The notes under the pieces: model-generated
Told to the model about the DNA's origin: nothing
Database searches by the model: none
Seen by the model: only the letters and a program-made list of their open reading frames with translations
Translations under genes and position numbers: made by a program
Assembly: GCA_947311845.1 (NCBI GenBank)
Contig: CAMZMU010000117.1
Location: 73,255,444 to 73,319,443, forward strand
From: Poa pratensis
Lineage: Eukaryota > Streptophyta > Magnoliopsida > Poales > Poaceae
Reading direction: 5' to 3'
Length of the DNA: 64,000 nucleotides
Part shown: positions 9,491-20,464 of the stretch, in pieces
Position numbering within the stretch: position 1 is the first letter of the stretch
How the letters are laid out: each line of letters opens with the position of its first letter

Positions 9491-10220
9491 TTTAGCTTTG
9501 TTTCTGTTATGCCGATGATTAAAATTAGGTGACACCGTGTGATCCGGGGTGGCGCTAGTGATCCTTGTGATATGCACAAATACACATCGATCTTGTGCAT
9601 CCTACTTGGCTCGCTTGCTCCATCCCTGGAATTTGTGTGTCCAATCTACCTATATATGAGGCATTGTTTAGGCTATGTTCTAGTTGTAATTAGTTCTATA
9701 TTTTCTGTAATGCCGATGAAGAAGCATATGTCTTGTGTATAGAGATGAAGGAGCTTACATTTTGATTTTTTCATCTCCTTTAGGGCGAGGAGGAAACCTG
9801 GAGACTATGCGGCGGCCGTGAAGACGTAGGAGCGGGGCTCCGTCCACACGGTACACTGAAGCCGGCGCCTCCAGGAGCAAGACTTTTGTGCAGTACTAAA
9901 TAGGTAGAAGAAGACCACGCAATGAAGCTGAGCGAAGAGGAAGGTGAAGAACCGGCGGCCGTCAAGCAGGAACCACAGGGCTCCGTCGACGGTGCAGCAG
10001 GCGTCACCGGCTTTTTTTTTCCTTTAGCCCTCATTACAAACGGTAAAAAACTAATCTCCGTATCTGATGTAAAGACTAAAGGCAACGGTTATATATTATG
10101 CCCGTTGCTAAACTTATTGCAAACGATAAAAATCTCCGCTGCCATTGTGAGGCTTCACATCAGTGACAGAGGCGGGGACACGGACCCTTTCTCCGTTGCC
10201 GAAGGGGCTTTTTGCCCGTT
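9491..10220 (+). other. CACTA 3' region, no convincing gene
   Basis: AT-rich to about 9780, then a GC-rich patch (about 9783-10010) preceded by TTTCATCTCCTTTAG, which could be a splice acceptor for a 3'-UTR exon of the cargo gene. Subterminal CCGTTGC/GCAACGG motifs follow. A reading frame from 9922 runs through the TIR into element A, so it is not a real gene. Confidence 0.5.
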
Positions 10221-10245
10221 TCCGATGTGTCGTTCTGTACTAGTG
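10221..10245 (-). repeat. CACTA right terminal inverted repeat
   Basis: 25 bp ending GTTCTGTACTAGTG. It is the exact complement of 8034-8058 and is followed by TSD ATC at 10246-10248. Confidence 0.95.
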
Positions 10246-10252
10246 ATCGTAC

Positions 10253-10945
10253 CTTGGGCGCCCGCTTCCTGCGAGTGTACGGCGATTTGCCGTACTTCCA
10301 GTTCTCCGCCACCCTCTCCTCCTTGGCGACGTGCCGGAGCCAGCCGTTCAGAGCCTCCAGCTTCCACCTCTTCCAGGTCAGCCGGGTGGGATCGAGGCGC
10401 CCGTCCAGATGGCAGATCTTGTGAGACCTGCCTTGCAGTGGCGCGATCCGGTTGTGGAGCCAGCAGAGGGTCGGATCCCGAGTGGTCAGCCCTTCCTTCG
10501 TGAAGAGTGCTTCGATTCGGTCGAGCATCTTGTCGACCTCCTTCTGGTCGCGGAATTTCTTCAGGCCCCAATTGTCCCTCACGGGTGCAGCCGGCTGTAA
10601 CGCCGGCAGGCGGATGTGGTCCTCCCCCGCCTTCAGGTTGCGGATGTAGAAGTACGTCCGCTGCCACTCCTTTACCGTGTCCGGTTTTTGCCTGCCCGGT
10701 AGCTTCGACTGCGGCCGGCTGTAGACGATCGCGGCCCTGCAGTCGACGAAGCCCGCCTCCTCCTTGTCGCCGAGATACCGGGCGCGGAGGTAATGCAGCC
10801 GGCAGAAAAGAGAGAGATTTGGCCAGATGCCGAGCCACCCCTCGTAGATGGTGGCGAAGAAGCTCAGCGAGGCTAGGGAGTTAGCCCCGAGGGTGTGCGG
10901 CTGTAAGCCGAAGGTATGGAGGAAGCCTTGGAAGAATGGGCTCGC
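10253..10945 (-). pseudogene. Antisense gene of element A: exon 1, distal part (gypsy-type transposon domain)
   Basis: The main globular part of the antisense protein, read from 10945 down to a CCCAAG|GTACGAT donor. It includes FGLQPHTLGANSLASLSFF, EGWLGIWPNLSLFCRLHYLR and EWQRTYFYIRNLKAGED, matching in layout the element B product (FRRVLKYYGLRPQDIAPN, GWQNTYFYCKDTSPESDD). The arrangement fits the plant 'putative gypsy-type transposon' domain family (recalled, PF04195-like), whose molecular role is unknown. The frame joins 18897-19108 across element C if one copy of CTCGC is kept. No stop occurs within this part. Confidence 0.75.
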
Positions 10946-12507
10946 TGATGACGTGGATCACACGTTCGTTGGGAGACCCCAAGAGGAAGGTATGAAGCAG
11001 TGTAGCAGCAGTTTCCCTCAGTATGAAACCAAGGTTTAATCGAACCAGTAGGAGTAAGAAATCACTTCTGAAGGTTGTCAGTGGCGCGCTGACGTGGAAC
11101 CTGCACACAACACAATCAAACTACTTTGCCCCAACGAAACAGTGAGGTTGTCAATCTCACCGGCTTGCTGAAAACAAAGGATTAAACGTATGGTGTGGAA
11201 AACAGTAGTAAATTGCAGAGAATGAAAAGGAACAATGTTGCAGTTGGTTGTATTATCAGTGTAAAAGAATGGACCGGGGTCCACAGTTCACTAGTGGTGT
11301 CTCTCCATAAAAGATAACTAACATGCTGGGTGAACAAATTACAGCTGGGCAATTGACAAAATATTGAGCGCATGACAATGCATATATATGACATGATGAT
11401 TACTATGATATTCATGTGGGCATTACGACAAAATACATAGACCGTTATCCAACAGCGTCTATGACTAATAATCCACCTCCAGGTTGTCATACCGAGTTCC
11501 CCGTTGGTATTAAGTTGCAAGCAACGGATAATCGCATTAAGTAATGTGCGTAATGTAAACAAATGCATTAGACCTAACGGCGCACCCTTAAGCTAAGCAT
11601 CGGTTATTTTATCCCTAGTGGCAACAGCACATCCACAATCTTAGAAGTTGTCACTCTCCCAGATTACCGGAGGCATGAACCCACTATCTAGCATAAATAC
11701 TAACTCTTGGAGTTACAAGCATCTACTTGGCCAAAGCATCTACTAGTAACGGAAAGCATGCAAGATCATAAATAACATATAAGATAGATTGATAATCAAC
11801 TTGACATAGTATTCAATATTCATCGGATCCCAGCAAACACAACATGTAGCATTACAATAAGATGATCTTGATCATGATAGGCAGCTCACAAGATCTAAAC
11901 ATGATAGCATAAAGTGGAGAGACAACCATCTAGCTACTGCTATGGACCCGTAGTCCAAGGATGAACTACTCACGCATCACTCCGGAGGCAGGCATGGTGA
12001 TGTAGAGCCCTCCGGTGATGATTCCCCTCTCCGGCAGGGTGCCGGGAAGAGCTTCTGAACCCTCCCGAGCTAGGGTTGACGGCGGCGGCGTCTCTGGAAC
12101 TTTTCGTGGATAATGGCTCGGGTAGGGTTTTCCCGTGAAGATGAATAAATAGGCGAAAGGGCGGCGGCTGGAGCGACCCGAGGGCCCACACCACCCCACG
12201 GCGGGGAGGGGGGCCGCGCGCCCCATGGTGTGGCTCCTCGGTCCCTCCGTCTCTCCTTTGGACTCCGTGTACGTGTTGGAAAAATAGGAGGTCTGTCCAA
12301 GTTTCGTCCAATTCCGAGAATATTTCCAGACTAGCTTTTCTGGAATACAAAAACAGCAGAAAACAGGAACTGGCACTGTGGCATCTTGTTAATAGGTTAG
12401 TCCCAGAAAATGCATAAAAATGCTATGAAGTGTATATAAAACATGTAACAATTGGTATAATATCAACATGGAACATCAGAAATTATAGATACGTTTGAGA
12501 CGTATCA
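10946..12507 (-). repeat. Element C 3' LTR
   Basis: 1562 bp, TGATGACG...GTATCA. A direct copy of 17325-18896 with scattered indels, most around 12160-12260. GCTTGGGGATGCT (rc of about 12508-12520) beside it is the likely polypurine tract. Confidence 0.92.
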
Positions 12508-15080
12508 AGCATCCCCAAGCTTAGTTCTACTCGTCCTCGAGTAGGTAAAACGATAAAAACAAAATAATTTCTGAGGTGACATGCTACAATCATAATCTTG
12601 ATCAAATAGTATTGTAAAGCACATGTTATGAATGAAGTGATCCAGGTCAATGGTCTATAGTTTGCTAGCAAGTAGATAATGAGCAAACAACTGAATCATA
12701 TAAGCAAAAACTTTTCATGAATAGTACTTTCGAGACAAGCATCAAAGAGTTTTGCATAAGAGTTAACTCATAAAGCAATAGATTCTAAGTAAAAGGTATT
12801 TAACCAACACAAAGGAAGATTTAAGCTTCAGCAATTGCTTTCAACTTTCAACATATATATCTCATGGATATTTGTCAACACAAAGCAATATAATAAGTGC
12901 AATATACAAGCATATAAAAATTGTTGCACCAAAGTTGACACTAGTGTTTGCTTCTGAGATAGAAAGAAGTAGGAAAACTGACTCAACATAAAAGTAAAAG
13001 AAAGGCCCTTCGCAGAGGGAAGCAGGGATTAAATCATGTGCTAGAGCTTTTTAAGTTTTTGAAATCATATAGAGAGTAAAAATAAGTTTTGGAGGTGTTT
13101 GTTAATTGTCAACGAATCAGAAAATGGAAAGTACAATATGACCCCTGCCAACCAGACTTTTAAGAGCGGCTCCCATGAAGGACGTTATTTCTACCAGCAA
13201 GGCAGATCATCCCTCTTCTCTTTTGTTTACACATGCAGATATTTCACTGTTTGTCATTGCTTGACTGATAAATCAGGGCAAAAATGTGAAGAGAATTAAG
13301 CGGTTAAAGTTGTAATTAATTGGGACTGGGCACCCCATTTGCCAGCTCTTTTTGCAAAATTAATGGATAAGCGGATGTATATGCCGCTAGTCCGGTGGTA
13401 AAGTCTGTTTGACAGTTGACATAAAGACATCCACCCCGTCCTCATGAGCTTGGTAAACATTGACACAAAATAGGAGTAATAATTTTTGAATAGTTTAAAG
13501 GTAGCACATGAAAAATTTACTTGGAATGGCAAGGAAATACCACATATAGGTAGTTATGGTGGACACAGATGGCATGGATTTTGGCTCAAGGTTTTGGATG
13601 CACGAGAAGCATTCCCTCTCAGTACAGAGTTTAGGCTAGCAAGGTTATTTGAAGCAAACACAGGATATCAACCGACACAGCAAGACTTATATGAAAACAT
13701 ATTGCAAGCATTATAAGACTCTACACTGTCTTCCTTGTTAACCAAACCCTTTTACTAGAAAATATCTAGACCTTAGAGATACCAATCATGCAAACCAAAT
13801 TTCAACGAGCTTTACGGTAGTTCTTCATTAATAGGTTTTAACTACATGATACAAAAGCTTAAACATGAACTACTTGATAACTCAAAACAATTGACAAGTA
13901 TCAAATTATCCAATACAGTGATCTACAAGAATATGTAAGCTTTTTCCATTATACCATCTACCACATGCAACATTTTCTGTTCCAACCAAACACCAATCAA
14001 TTTATTTCAACATAAACTCTCCAAACAATTATAAGTGAAGCAAGAGAGTACTTTCTTTAAAAGAACTAACAGCTCTGAATAAGAGATGCATGCAAAACAG
14101 GAGCTAAAAGCATAGCAATAGCTAGATAAGAATACTCAACAAGTATAAGTGAAGAATAGGAGTATTCATATGAAAAAGCGGAGCGTGTCTCTCTCCCAAT
14201 CAAGAATGCTAGGGTCCAATCAAGTTGACCATAAGAAAAATAAAATACTGAAAATAAAAGCACACAGACGCTCCAAGTAAAGCACATATGATGTGAAAGA
14301 ATTAAAATATAGTTTCACTAGAGATGACCTGATAAGTTGCTGATGAAGAAGGGGATGCCTTGGGCATCCCCAAGCTTAGACGCTTGAGTCTTCTTGAAAT
14401 ATGCTGGGGTGATCCATGGGAGCATCCCCAAGCTTAAGCTCTTCACTCTTCTTGATCACATTATATCATCCTTCTCTCTTGACCCTTGAAAACTTCCGCC
14501 ACACCAAACTCAGTAATTCTCATTAGAGGGTTAGTGCACAATCAAAAACTCACATGTTCTATAAGGACACAAACATGACCGTTACTTTTAACATTAACTA
14601 CTGCCACTGATGTTATGTGAAGCTCTTCACCCTAAAAAAGAATTCCACTCAACACTAGTAAAAGAGAGAATGCGAAAAATAAAAGACAGAATCTGTCTAA
14701 ACAGAACAGTCTGTAAAGACGAATTTTTTCGAGGCACTTACGTTGCTCAGATCGAAAAACTAAACTAACGAAAGATGCGTACATATCTGAGGATCACGCA
14801 CAAAAATTTGCAGATTTAAATAATTTTTCTGTGATTTTACAGAAGTAAAACGGTGAACAGCAGAAATCTGTTCCTGCGCAGAAATCCAAATCTAGCATCA
14901 TCTTCCTATTAGAGGCACTTGGCACAACAATGCGATAAAATAAAGATACAAAGGAATTGTTACAGAAGTAAACAACTCCTTGACTCAAAAAGAAAAGAAA
15001 AATTGCAGAAATAAAATAATGGGTTGTCTCCCATAAGCGCTTTTCTTTAACGCCTTTCAGCTAGGCGCAGAAAGTAAGAA
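12508..15080 (-). other. Element C non-coding region
   Basis: AT-rich DNA with many stops in every frame. It contains blocks shared, inverted, with element D 31640-34230, for example GGTTGTCTCCCATAAGCGC near 15020 against its complement near 31750, and GCATCCCCAAGCTTA blocks near 14365-14435. This is the conserved 3' non-coding region of the Athila-type family; no gene is seen. Confidence 0.7.
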
Positions 15081-15805
15081 TCAAGTGTTTCCAAGTGATG
15101 AAGCATCAACAGAATAATTTGCTCTAACAATAGAATCAAAAGGTAACTTCATCTTCTTTCTAGGGAAGTGTTCCATACCTTTCTTGAGTGGGAATTGATA
15201 TTTAATATTCCCCTCTCTCATATCAATAATAGCACCAACAGTTCTAAGAAAAGGTCTTCCCAAAACAATAGGACAAGAAGCATTGCATTCAATATCCAAA
15301 ACAACAAAATCAACGGGGACAAGGTTATTGTTAACCATTATAAAAACATCATCAACTCTCCCCAAAGGTTTCTTTATAGTATTATCAGCAAGGTGAACAT
15401 CCAAATAACAGTGTTCCAAAGGTGCTAAATCAAGCATATCATAAGTTTCTTAGGCATAACAGAAATACTAGCACCAAGATCACATAAAGCATTGCAATCA
15501 AAATCATTCACCTTCATTTTAATGATGGGCTCCCAACCATCTTCTAACTTCCTAGGGATAGAAGCTTCATGTTTTAATTTCTCTTCCCTAACTTGCATGA
15601 GAGCATTAGTAATGTGTTTAGTAAAAGCCATGTTTATAGCACTAGCATTAGGACTTCTAGCTAGCTTTTGCAAGAACTTAATTACTTCAGAAATATTGCA
15701 ACCATCAAAATCAAAATCATTATTATCAAAGTAATGGGACCATTGTCTCCCATCTCGAAAAATTTCAGCACTTTTATCAGGAACAGTTTCAGTGTTTTCA
15801 GGCAA
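15081..15805 (-). pseudogene. Element C aspartic protease region
   Basis: The minus-strand frame 15805-15425 includes DGWEPIIKMKVNDFDCNA and the active-site motif CDLGASISVMP. DLGAS in place of the usual D[ST]GAS is characteristic of Athila proteases. The frame shifts by one near 15430 and continues MLDLAPLEHCYLDVHLAD and CPIVLGRPFLRTVGAIID (the ILGRPFL flap/C-lobe motif) to a TGA at 15081-15083. A protease like this would process the gag-pol polyprotein. The frameshift and the absence of any RT downstream make it non-functional. Confidence 0.85.
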
Positions 15806-16008
15806 TTTTAAACGTTTTGCAACAGAAGTAGAGACATTGCCAACACCAATTACTTTACCATTGAAGTAGGAGGTTTGTTAACACTTGAGTTCAGCATTTT
15901 CAGTAGTGTAATAGTATAAACTCTAGCAATATATTCTTTTTAGCAATTTCATCCTCTCTTGCCCACCTAGCATGTAAATCAGCTAACATCCTCACATTAT
16001 TATCAATT

Positions 16009-17155
16009 TTAACTTGAAGCATTGAGAGTTTTGCTCTCTTTAACATCATGAGGCATAGTTTTAATTTTTAACAAATCAACATCAAGAGCAAGACTATCAA
16101 CTTTAGAGGCAAGAACATCAATTTTCCCAAACTTTTCCTCAACAGATTTATTGAAAGCAGTTTGTGTACTAATAAAATCCTTAAGCATGACTTCAAGATC
16201 AGAGGGTACACTCTTATTATTGTTGTAGGAATTACCATAAGAATTAACATAACCATTGCCACTATTAAAAGGATAGGGCTTATAATTGTTATTACCAAAA
16301 TTATTCCTATAAGCATTGTTGTTGAAGTTATTATTTTTAATGAAGTTCACATCAACATGCTCTTCTTGAGCAACCAAAGAAGCTAAAGGAACATTATTTG
16401 GATCAACATGCATTTTTCCATTTGTAAGCATAGACATAATAGTATCAATCTTATCACTCAAGGAAGAGATTTCTTCAACAGAATTTACCTTCTTACCTTG
16501 TGGAGCTCTTTCGGTGTGCCATTCAGAATAATTTATCATCATCAAGAAGCTTTGTTGCAGCACCCAAAGTGATGGACATAAAGGTACCTCCAGAGGCCGA
16601 ATCCAATAGGTTTCTTGAAGAAAAATTTATCCTGCATAAAAGGTTTGGATGATCATCCAAGCAGTCAGTCCATGGGTGGGACAATTCTTTACCAATGATT
16701 TCATTCTCTCCCAAGCTTGAGCAACATGCTCATTATCAAATTGTTTGAAATTCATAATGCTACTTCTCAAAGATATGATCTTAGCAGGAGGATAATATTT
16801 TCCTATGAAAGCATCTTTGCATTTAGTCCATGAATCAATACTATTTCTAGTCAAAGATAGCAACCATTCTTTAGCACGTCCTCTCAAAGAGAAAGGAAAA
16901 AGTTTCAGTTTAATAATATCACCATCTACTCCTTATACTTTTGCATCTCACAAAGTTCAACAAAATTATTAAGGTGAGCAGCAGCATCATCAGTACTAAC
17001 ACCAGAGAATTGCTCTTTCATAACAAGATTTAAAAGTGCAGGTTTAATTTCATAGAATTCTGCTTAGAAGCAGGTGGAGCAATAGGTGTACTAATGAAAT
17101 CATTGTTGTTCGTGCTAGTGAAATCACACAACTTAGTGTTCTCAGGGGTACTCAT
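16009..17155 (-). pseudogene. Element C gag (Athila type), frameshifted
   Basis: Starts with ATG at 17155 (MSTPENTKLCDF). The gag core appears at 16887-16640 as LRGRAKEWLLSLTR, FIGKYYPPAKIISLRSSI and HVAQAWERMKSLVKNCPTHG, the retrotransposon gag capsid signature. The following Asn-rich stretch (16390-16200) and C-terminal coiled region (KFGKIDVLASKVDSLALD) are typical of Athila gag. At least three frameshifts separate these parts (about 17060, 16920 and 16540-16640). No zinc knuckle is seen. Capsid protein is the expected role; this copy is dead. Confidence 0.82.
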
Positions 17156-17296
17156 TTTAGCAAAATTAAAACAAAACAGAAAATAACAATTCGAAAAAAG
17201 TAACTAATTTTTTTGTGTTTTTGATAAATAAAGCAAACAAGACAAGATAAAAATAAGATTGGAAGCGTGAAACTCCCCTTGCAGAAATCCTCTTGC

Positions 17297-17314
17297 TCCC
17301 CGGCAACGGCGCCA
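17297..17314 (-). other. Element C primer-binding site (tRNA-Asp type)
   Basis: Minus-strand TGGCGCCGTTGCCGGGGA starts 10 bp from the 5' LTR edge. It matches the 3' end of plant tRNA-Asp as used by Athila elements (established for the lineage). Confidence 0.85.
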
Positions 17315-17324
17315 GAAAAATGCT

Positions 17325-18896
17325 TGATGACGTGGATCACACGTTCGTTGGGAGACCCCAAGAGGAAGGTATGAAGCAGTGTAGCAGCAGTTTCCCTCAG
17401 TATGAAACCAAGGTTTAATCGAACCAGTAGGAGCAAGAAATCACTTCTGAAGGTTGTCATGGCGCGCTGACGTGGAACTGCACACAACACAATCAAACTA
17501 CTTTGCCCCAACGAAACAGTGAGGTTGTCAATCTCACCGGCTTGCTGAAAACAAAGGATTAAACGTATGGTGTGGAAAACAGTAGTAAATTGCAGAGAAT
17601 GAAAAGGAACAATGTTGCAGTTGGTTGTATTATCAGTGTAAAAGAATGGACCGGGGTCCACAGTTCACTAGTGGTGTCTCTCCATAAAAGATAACTAACA
17701 TGCTGGGTGAACAAATTACAGCTGGGCAATTGACAAAATATTGAGCGCATGACAATGCATATATATGACATGATGATTACTATGATATTCATGTGGGCAT
17801 TACGACAAAATACATAGACCGTTATCCAACAGCGTCTATGACTAATAATCCACCTCCAGGTTGTCATACCGAGTTCCCCGTTGGTATTAAGTTGCAAGCA
17901 ACGGATAATCGCATTAAGTAATGTGCGTAATGTAAACAAATGCATTAGACCTAACGGCGCACCCTTAAGCTAAGCATCGGTTATTTTATCCCTAGTGGCA
18001 ACAGCACATCCACAATCTTAGAAGTTGGTCACTCTCCCAGATTACCGGAGGCATGAACCCACTATCTAGCATAAATACTACTCTTGGAGTTACAAGCATC
18101 TACTTGGCCAAAGCATCTACTAGTAACGGAAAGCATGCAAGATCATAAATAACATATAAGATAGATTGATAATCAACTTGACATAGTATTCAATATTCAT
18201 CGGATCCCAGCAAACACAACATGTAGCATTACAATAAGATGATCTTGATCATGATAGGCAGCTCACAAGATCTAAACATGATAGCATAAAGTGGAGAGAC
18301 AACCATCTAGCTACTGCTATGGACCCGTAGTCCAAGGATGAACTACTCACGCATCACTCCGGAGGCAGGCATGGTGATGTAGAGCCCTCCGGTGATGATT
18401 CCCCTCTCCGGCAGGGTGCCGGGAAGAGCTTCTGAACCCTCCCGAGCTAGGGTTGACGGCGGCGGCGTCTCTGGAACTTTTCGTGGATAATGGCTCGGGT
18501 GTCTAGGGTTTTCCCGTGAAGATGAATAAATAGGCGAAAGGGCGGCGGCTGGAGCGACCCGAGGGGCCCACACCACACCACGGCGCGGTCGGAGGGGGCC
18601 GCGCTGCCCATGGTGTGGCTACTCCTCGGTCGCCTCCGTCTCTCCTTTGGACTCCGTGTACGTGTTGGAAAAATAGGAGGTCCTGTCCAGGTTTCGTCCA
18701 ATTCCGAGAATATTTCCAGAATAGCTTTTCTGAAATACAAAAACAGCAGAAAACAGGAACTGGCACTGTGGCATCTTGTTAGTAGGTTAGTCCCAGAAAA
18801 TGCATAAAAATGCTATGAAGTGTATGTAAACATGTAACAATTGGTATAATATCAACATGAAACATCAGAAATTATAGATACGTTTGAGACGTATCA
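17325..18896 (-). repeat. Element C 5' LTR
   Basis: 1572 bp, a direct copy of 10946-12507. It ends GAGACGTATCA against TSD CTCGC. Confidence 0.92.
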
Positions 18897-19108
18897 CTCG
18901 CCGGCAATGCGAGACCGCAGTCGAAGTGATCCATGAAGACCACCGCCTCGCCGGCGCGTGCGACGGGAACCACCTCGCCGGCCGCGACGAGGCGCACCCC
19001 CACGCGCTCCTCCGTCGACAGGAGCCCGCGCGCGCGGAGGTTCGCGATGTCTTCCGCGGTGATGTGCGAGCCCCGCCACTCGCCGCCGCCCTTGTTTCCC
19101 TCGGCCAT
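18897..19108 (-). pseudogene. Antisense gene of element A: start and N-terminus of exon 1
   Basis: ATG at 19108 (MAEGNKGGGEWRGSHITA), followed by TAEDIANLRARGLLSTEE and GEAVVFMDHFDCGLALPAS, then element C. The motif GEAVVFMDHFDCGL parallels GEVVVFLDHVQRGL in the element B antisense product, confirming homology. The start is supported by a TATA box about 245 bp upstream (19351-19360). The frame resumes at 10945 on the far side of element C. This is the N-terminus of the gypsy-type transposon domain protein; its role is unknown. Confidence 0.78.
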
Positions 19109-19788
19109 TTCTGGCTCCAGCGTGCCGGAGGAAGAGTGCGTCGTCGCCGGCGTCGATTGGCGGTGTCCCGTGGTCGCCGTGCCCGCTGTTCCCTCACGCC
19201 GGAGAAAGAGCTGCCTCGCTGACGAAGAAAATGCCTCACCGGAGAAGAAGAAGAAGAGGAGGAGATCGTGGGAGGTTGCGGCGGAGCGCTCGAGAGGGCA
19301 GAGGCGAGAAGGAGAATGGAGGCGAACCCTTCTCCCCGACGCCCCGCCCTCCATTTATAGCGTGGTGCCGCCACTTCGCCTCCCGTAACCGTATCCGGAG
19401 ATTGCGCCGCGTGGCGCGCAACCGCACGATCGTGGGCGAGATCGTGGGAGACGGTTTTGCCGCAGAAGATCCCACCTCTACTACATCGCCACAGAAGATC
19501 CTGCAGCAGAAATCGAGGCGTCGTCTCGACTGCCGGGAGACCGCCTGGCAGACGGATGGGACGTGCCAGCATCATCACTTACGTCATCACCAACATCCGG
19601 TCGGCGGAGCTCTCGACGCTTCGTCTTCTCATCCGGATAAGCATCATCAAGTTTTTTGAACACGCAGAAGCCCTCCTCGCCGTAACCGGATAACGACAAA
19701 CGACGCCCGCCTTATGCGACCAAGGTCAACTGCAGCAGCCAGATGGCTGCCTGCCGCCTGCCTACGACGAGCAGGAGACAAGGGCCCG
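19109..19788 (-). promoter_or_regulatory. 5' flank and leader of the element A antisense gene
   Basis: GC-rich to about 19400, with a minus-strand CTATAAATGG box at 19351-19360. No other gene is seen. The distance from this TATA box to the adjacent 3' LTR start (about 430 bp) matches that in element B (about 410 bp). Confidence 0.55.
19351..19360 (-). promoter_or_regulatory. TATA box of the element A antisense gene
   Basis: Minus-strand CTATAAATGG lies about 245 bp before the ATG at 19108. The position is conserved relative to TTATAAATAG at 43406-43415 in element B. Confidence 0.6.
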
Positions 19789-20464
19789 TGTTGGGCGGGT
19801 GCCGGGGCCATGTCCGGCTAGCCCTCCACGTCGCCCAGGCATGGGCTAAAGCTAGGTCTAGCCCTACGTCTCCTACAGTGCCCAGGGGCCTCGACAGGCG
19901 GGAGACACGGAGCGCCGCCCAGCAAACCGACAAGGACCCTACGAGTTGTCTGCCGTATAGGCGGGGGCCGGCATCACCGCCGGCTAGCCCTCCATGTCGA
20001 CAGGTCTACCCCGACATCTCCTACGCAGCTATGGAGTTCGACTGTGTAGGGCATAGCGCACTGCACTGCGGACATGCGGTGTCACGAAGAAACACCCCTG
20101 TAGCCGACACCAGCCGGCTGGCACGGACCAGCCGGCCCCGCCTATAAGCCAGACAGCCAGGCCTATATAAGGCTGTCTGGATGCCCAAGTAGAGGGTAAC
20201 GAACACTTCTTCCTCCCCACCCCCGATATCTAGAGAGAGACATTCGAGCCATGGAGAGCTCACGGAACAGCTCGAGGAACAACTATGTACTGTGTCCACC
20301 GATGATAGAGAGATCGAGCAGGAGTAGGAGTGTTACCTCCTCCGGGAGGGCTCCGAACCTGGGTACTTCCCGTGTCCGCGCTCCGGCGCAATCCCTGCGG
20401 GTGCCGAAGTTGTAGAACGTTGTCCCCACTCCTATCCTGGCCATCCCGTGGCATATGCCGTGTT
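19789..20464 (+). repeat. Element A 3' LTR, truncated at its right end
   Basis: Likely starts TGTTGGGCGGGTGCC after GACAAGGGCCCG. It contains CTATATAAGG at 20163-20172 and, towards the end, CCGAACCTGGGT and GCATATGCCGTGTT, which line up with CCGAACCTGGGT and GCATCTGCCGTGTT in the element B LTR. The final bases present in the B LTR are missing, and element D sequence begins at once. The left boundary is less certain than the right. Confidence 0.55.
20163..20172 (+). promoter_or_regulatory. TATA box of the element A LTR
   Basis: CTATATAAGG lies in the LTR on the plus strand, in the position corresponding to CTATATAAA (minus strand, 42717-42725) of the element B LTR. Confidence 0.6.

Larger units (their letters stand above)
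8034..10245 (+). mobile_element. Non-autonomous CACTA transposon (2212 bp) carrying an intact ORF
   Basis: The element begins CACTAGTACAGAACGAC and ends with the inverted complement. The 25-bp terminal inverted repeats (8034-8058 and 10221-10245) match perfectly. It is flanked by the 3-bp duplication ATC (8031-8033 and 10246-10248), as expected for the CACTA/En-Spm superfamily. Subterminal copies of a GGCAACGG-type motif occur in both orientations near each end (for example 8074, 8152, 8178, 8200; 10083, 10103, 10193), the usual pattern of transposase binding sites. No transposase gene is present. The cargo is one 202-codon ORF (8368-8976) with an 83-bp tandem array behind it. The insertion is in an intron of the element A antisense gene, a few bases from the splice donor. 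Confidence 0.93.
10946..18896 (-). mobile_element. Element C: defective Athila-type Ty3/gypsy element with two LTRs
   Basis: Two direct LTRs (10946-12507 and 17325-18896) begin TGATGACGTGGATCAC and end GAGACGTATCA. The flanking 5-bp duplications are CTCGC at 10941-10945 and 18897-18901. The PBS beside the right LTR and the minus-strand gag and protease set the orientation as minus. The internal region (12508-17324) holds only degenerate gag and protease followed by about 2.6 kb of non-coding DNA. Reverse transcriptase, RNase H and integrase are absent, so it depended on other elements to move. By eye there are roughly 10 substitutions plus several indels between LTRs, older than elements E and G. 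It resembles the Sabrina/WHAM group of Triticeae from memory. Confidence 0.92.
1..20464 (+). mobile_element. Element A: 3' half of a Tat-lineage Ty3/gypsy LTR retrotransposon, interrupted three times
   Basis: The parts occur in the order expected for a Tat-type element read on the plus strand: the 3' end of pol (1-173), a non-coding spacer with a tandem array, a multi-exon gene on the opposite strand (19108 down to 1448), then a 3' LTR (about 19789-20464). The same order appears mirrored in element B at 42401-64000. Extra antisense ORFs downstream of pol are known in plant Tat elements. Removing the three insertions (1589-5772, 8034-10245, 10946-18896), each with one TSD copy, rejoins the antisense gene. 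The 5' LTR, gag and most of pol lie left of the window. The 3' LTR lacks its last bases at about 20464. Confidence 0.8.

Noticed and set aside
9922..10503. 193-codon ORF at the CACTA right end
   Set aside because: It runs through the terminal inverted repeat and TSD into element A, so it is a chance frame.
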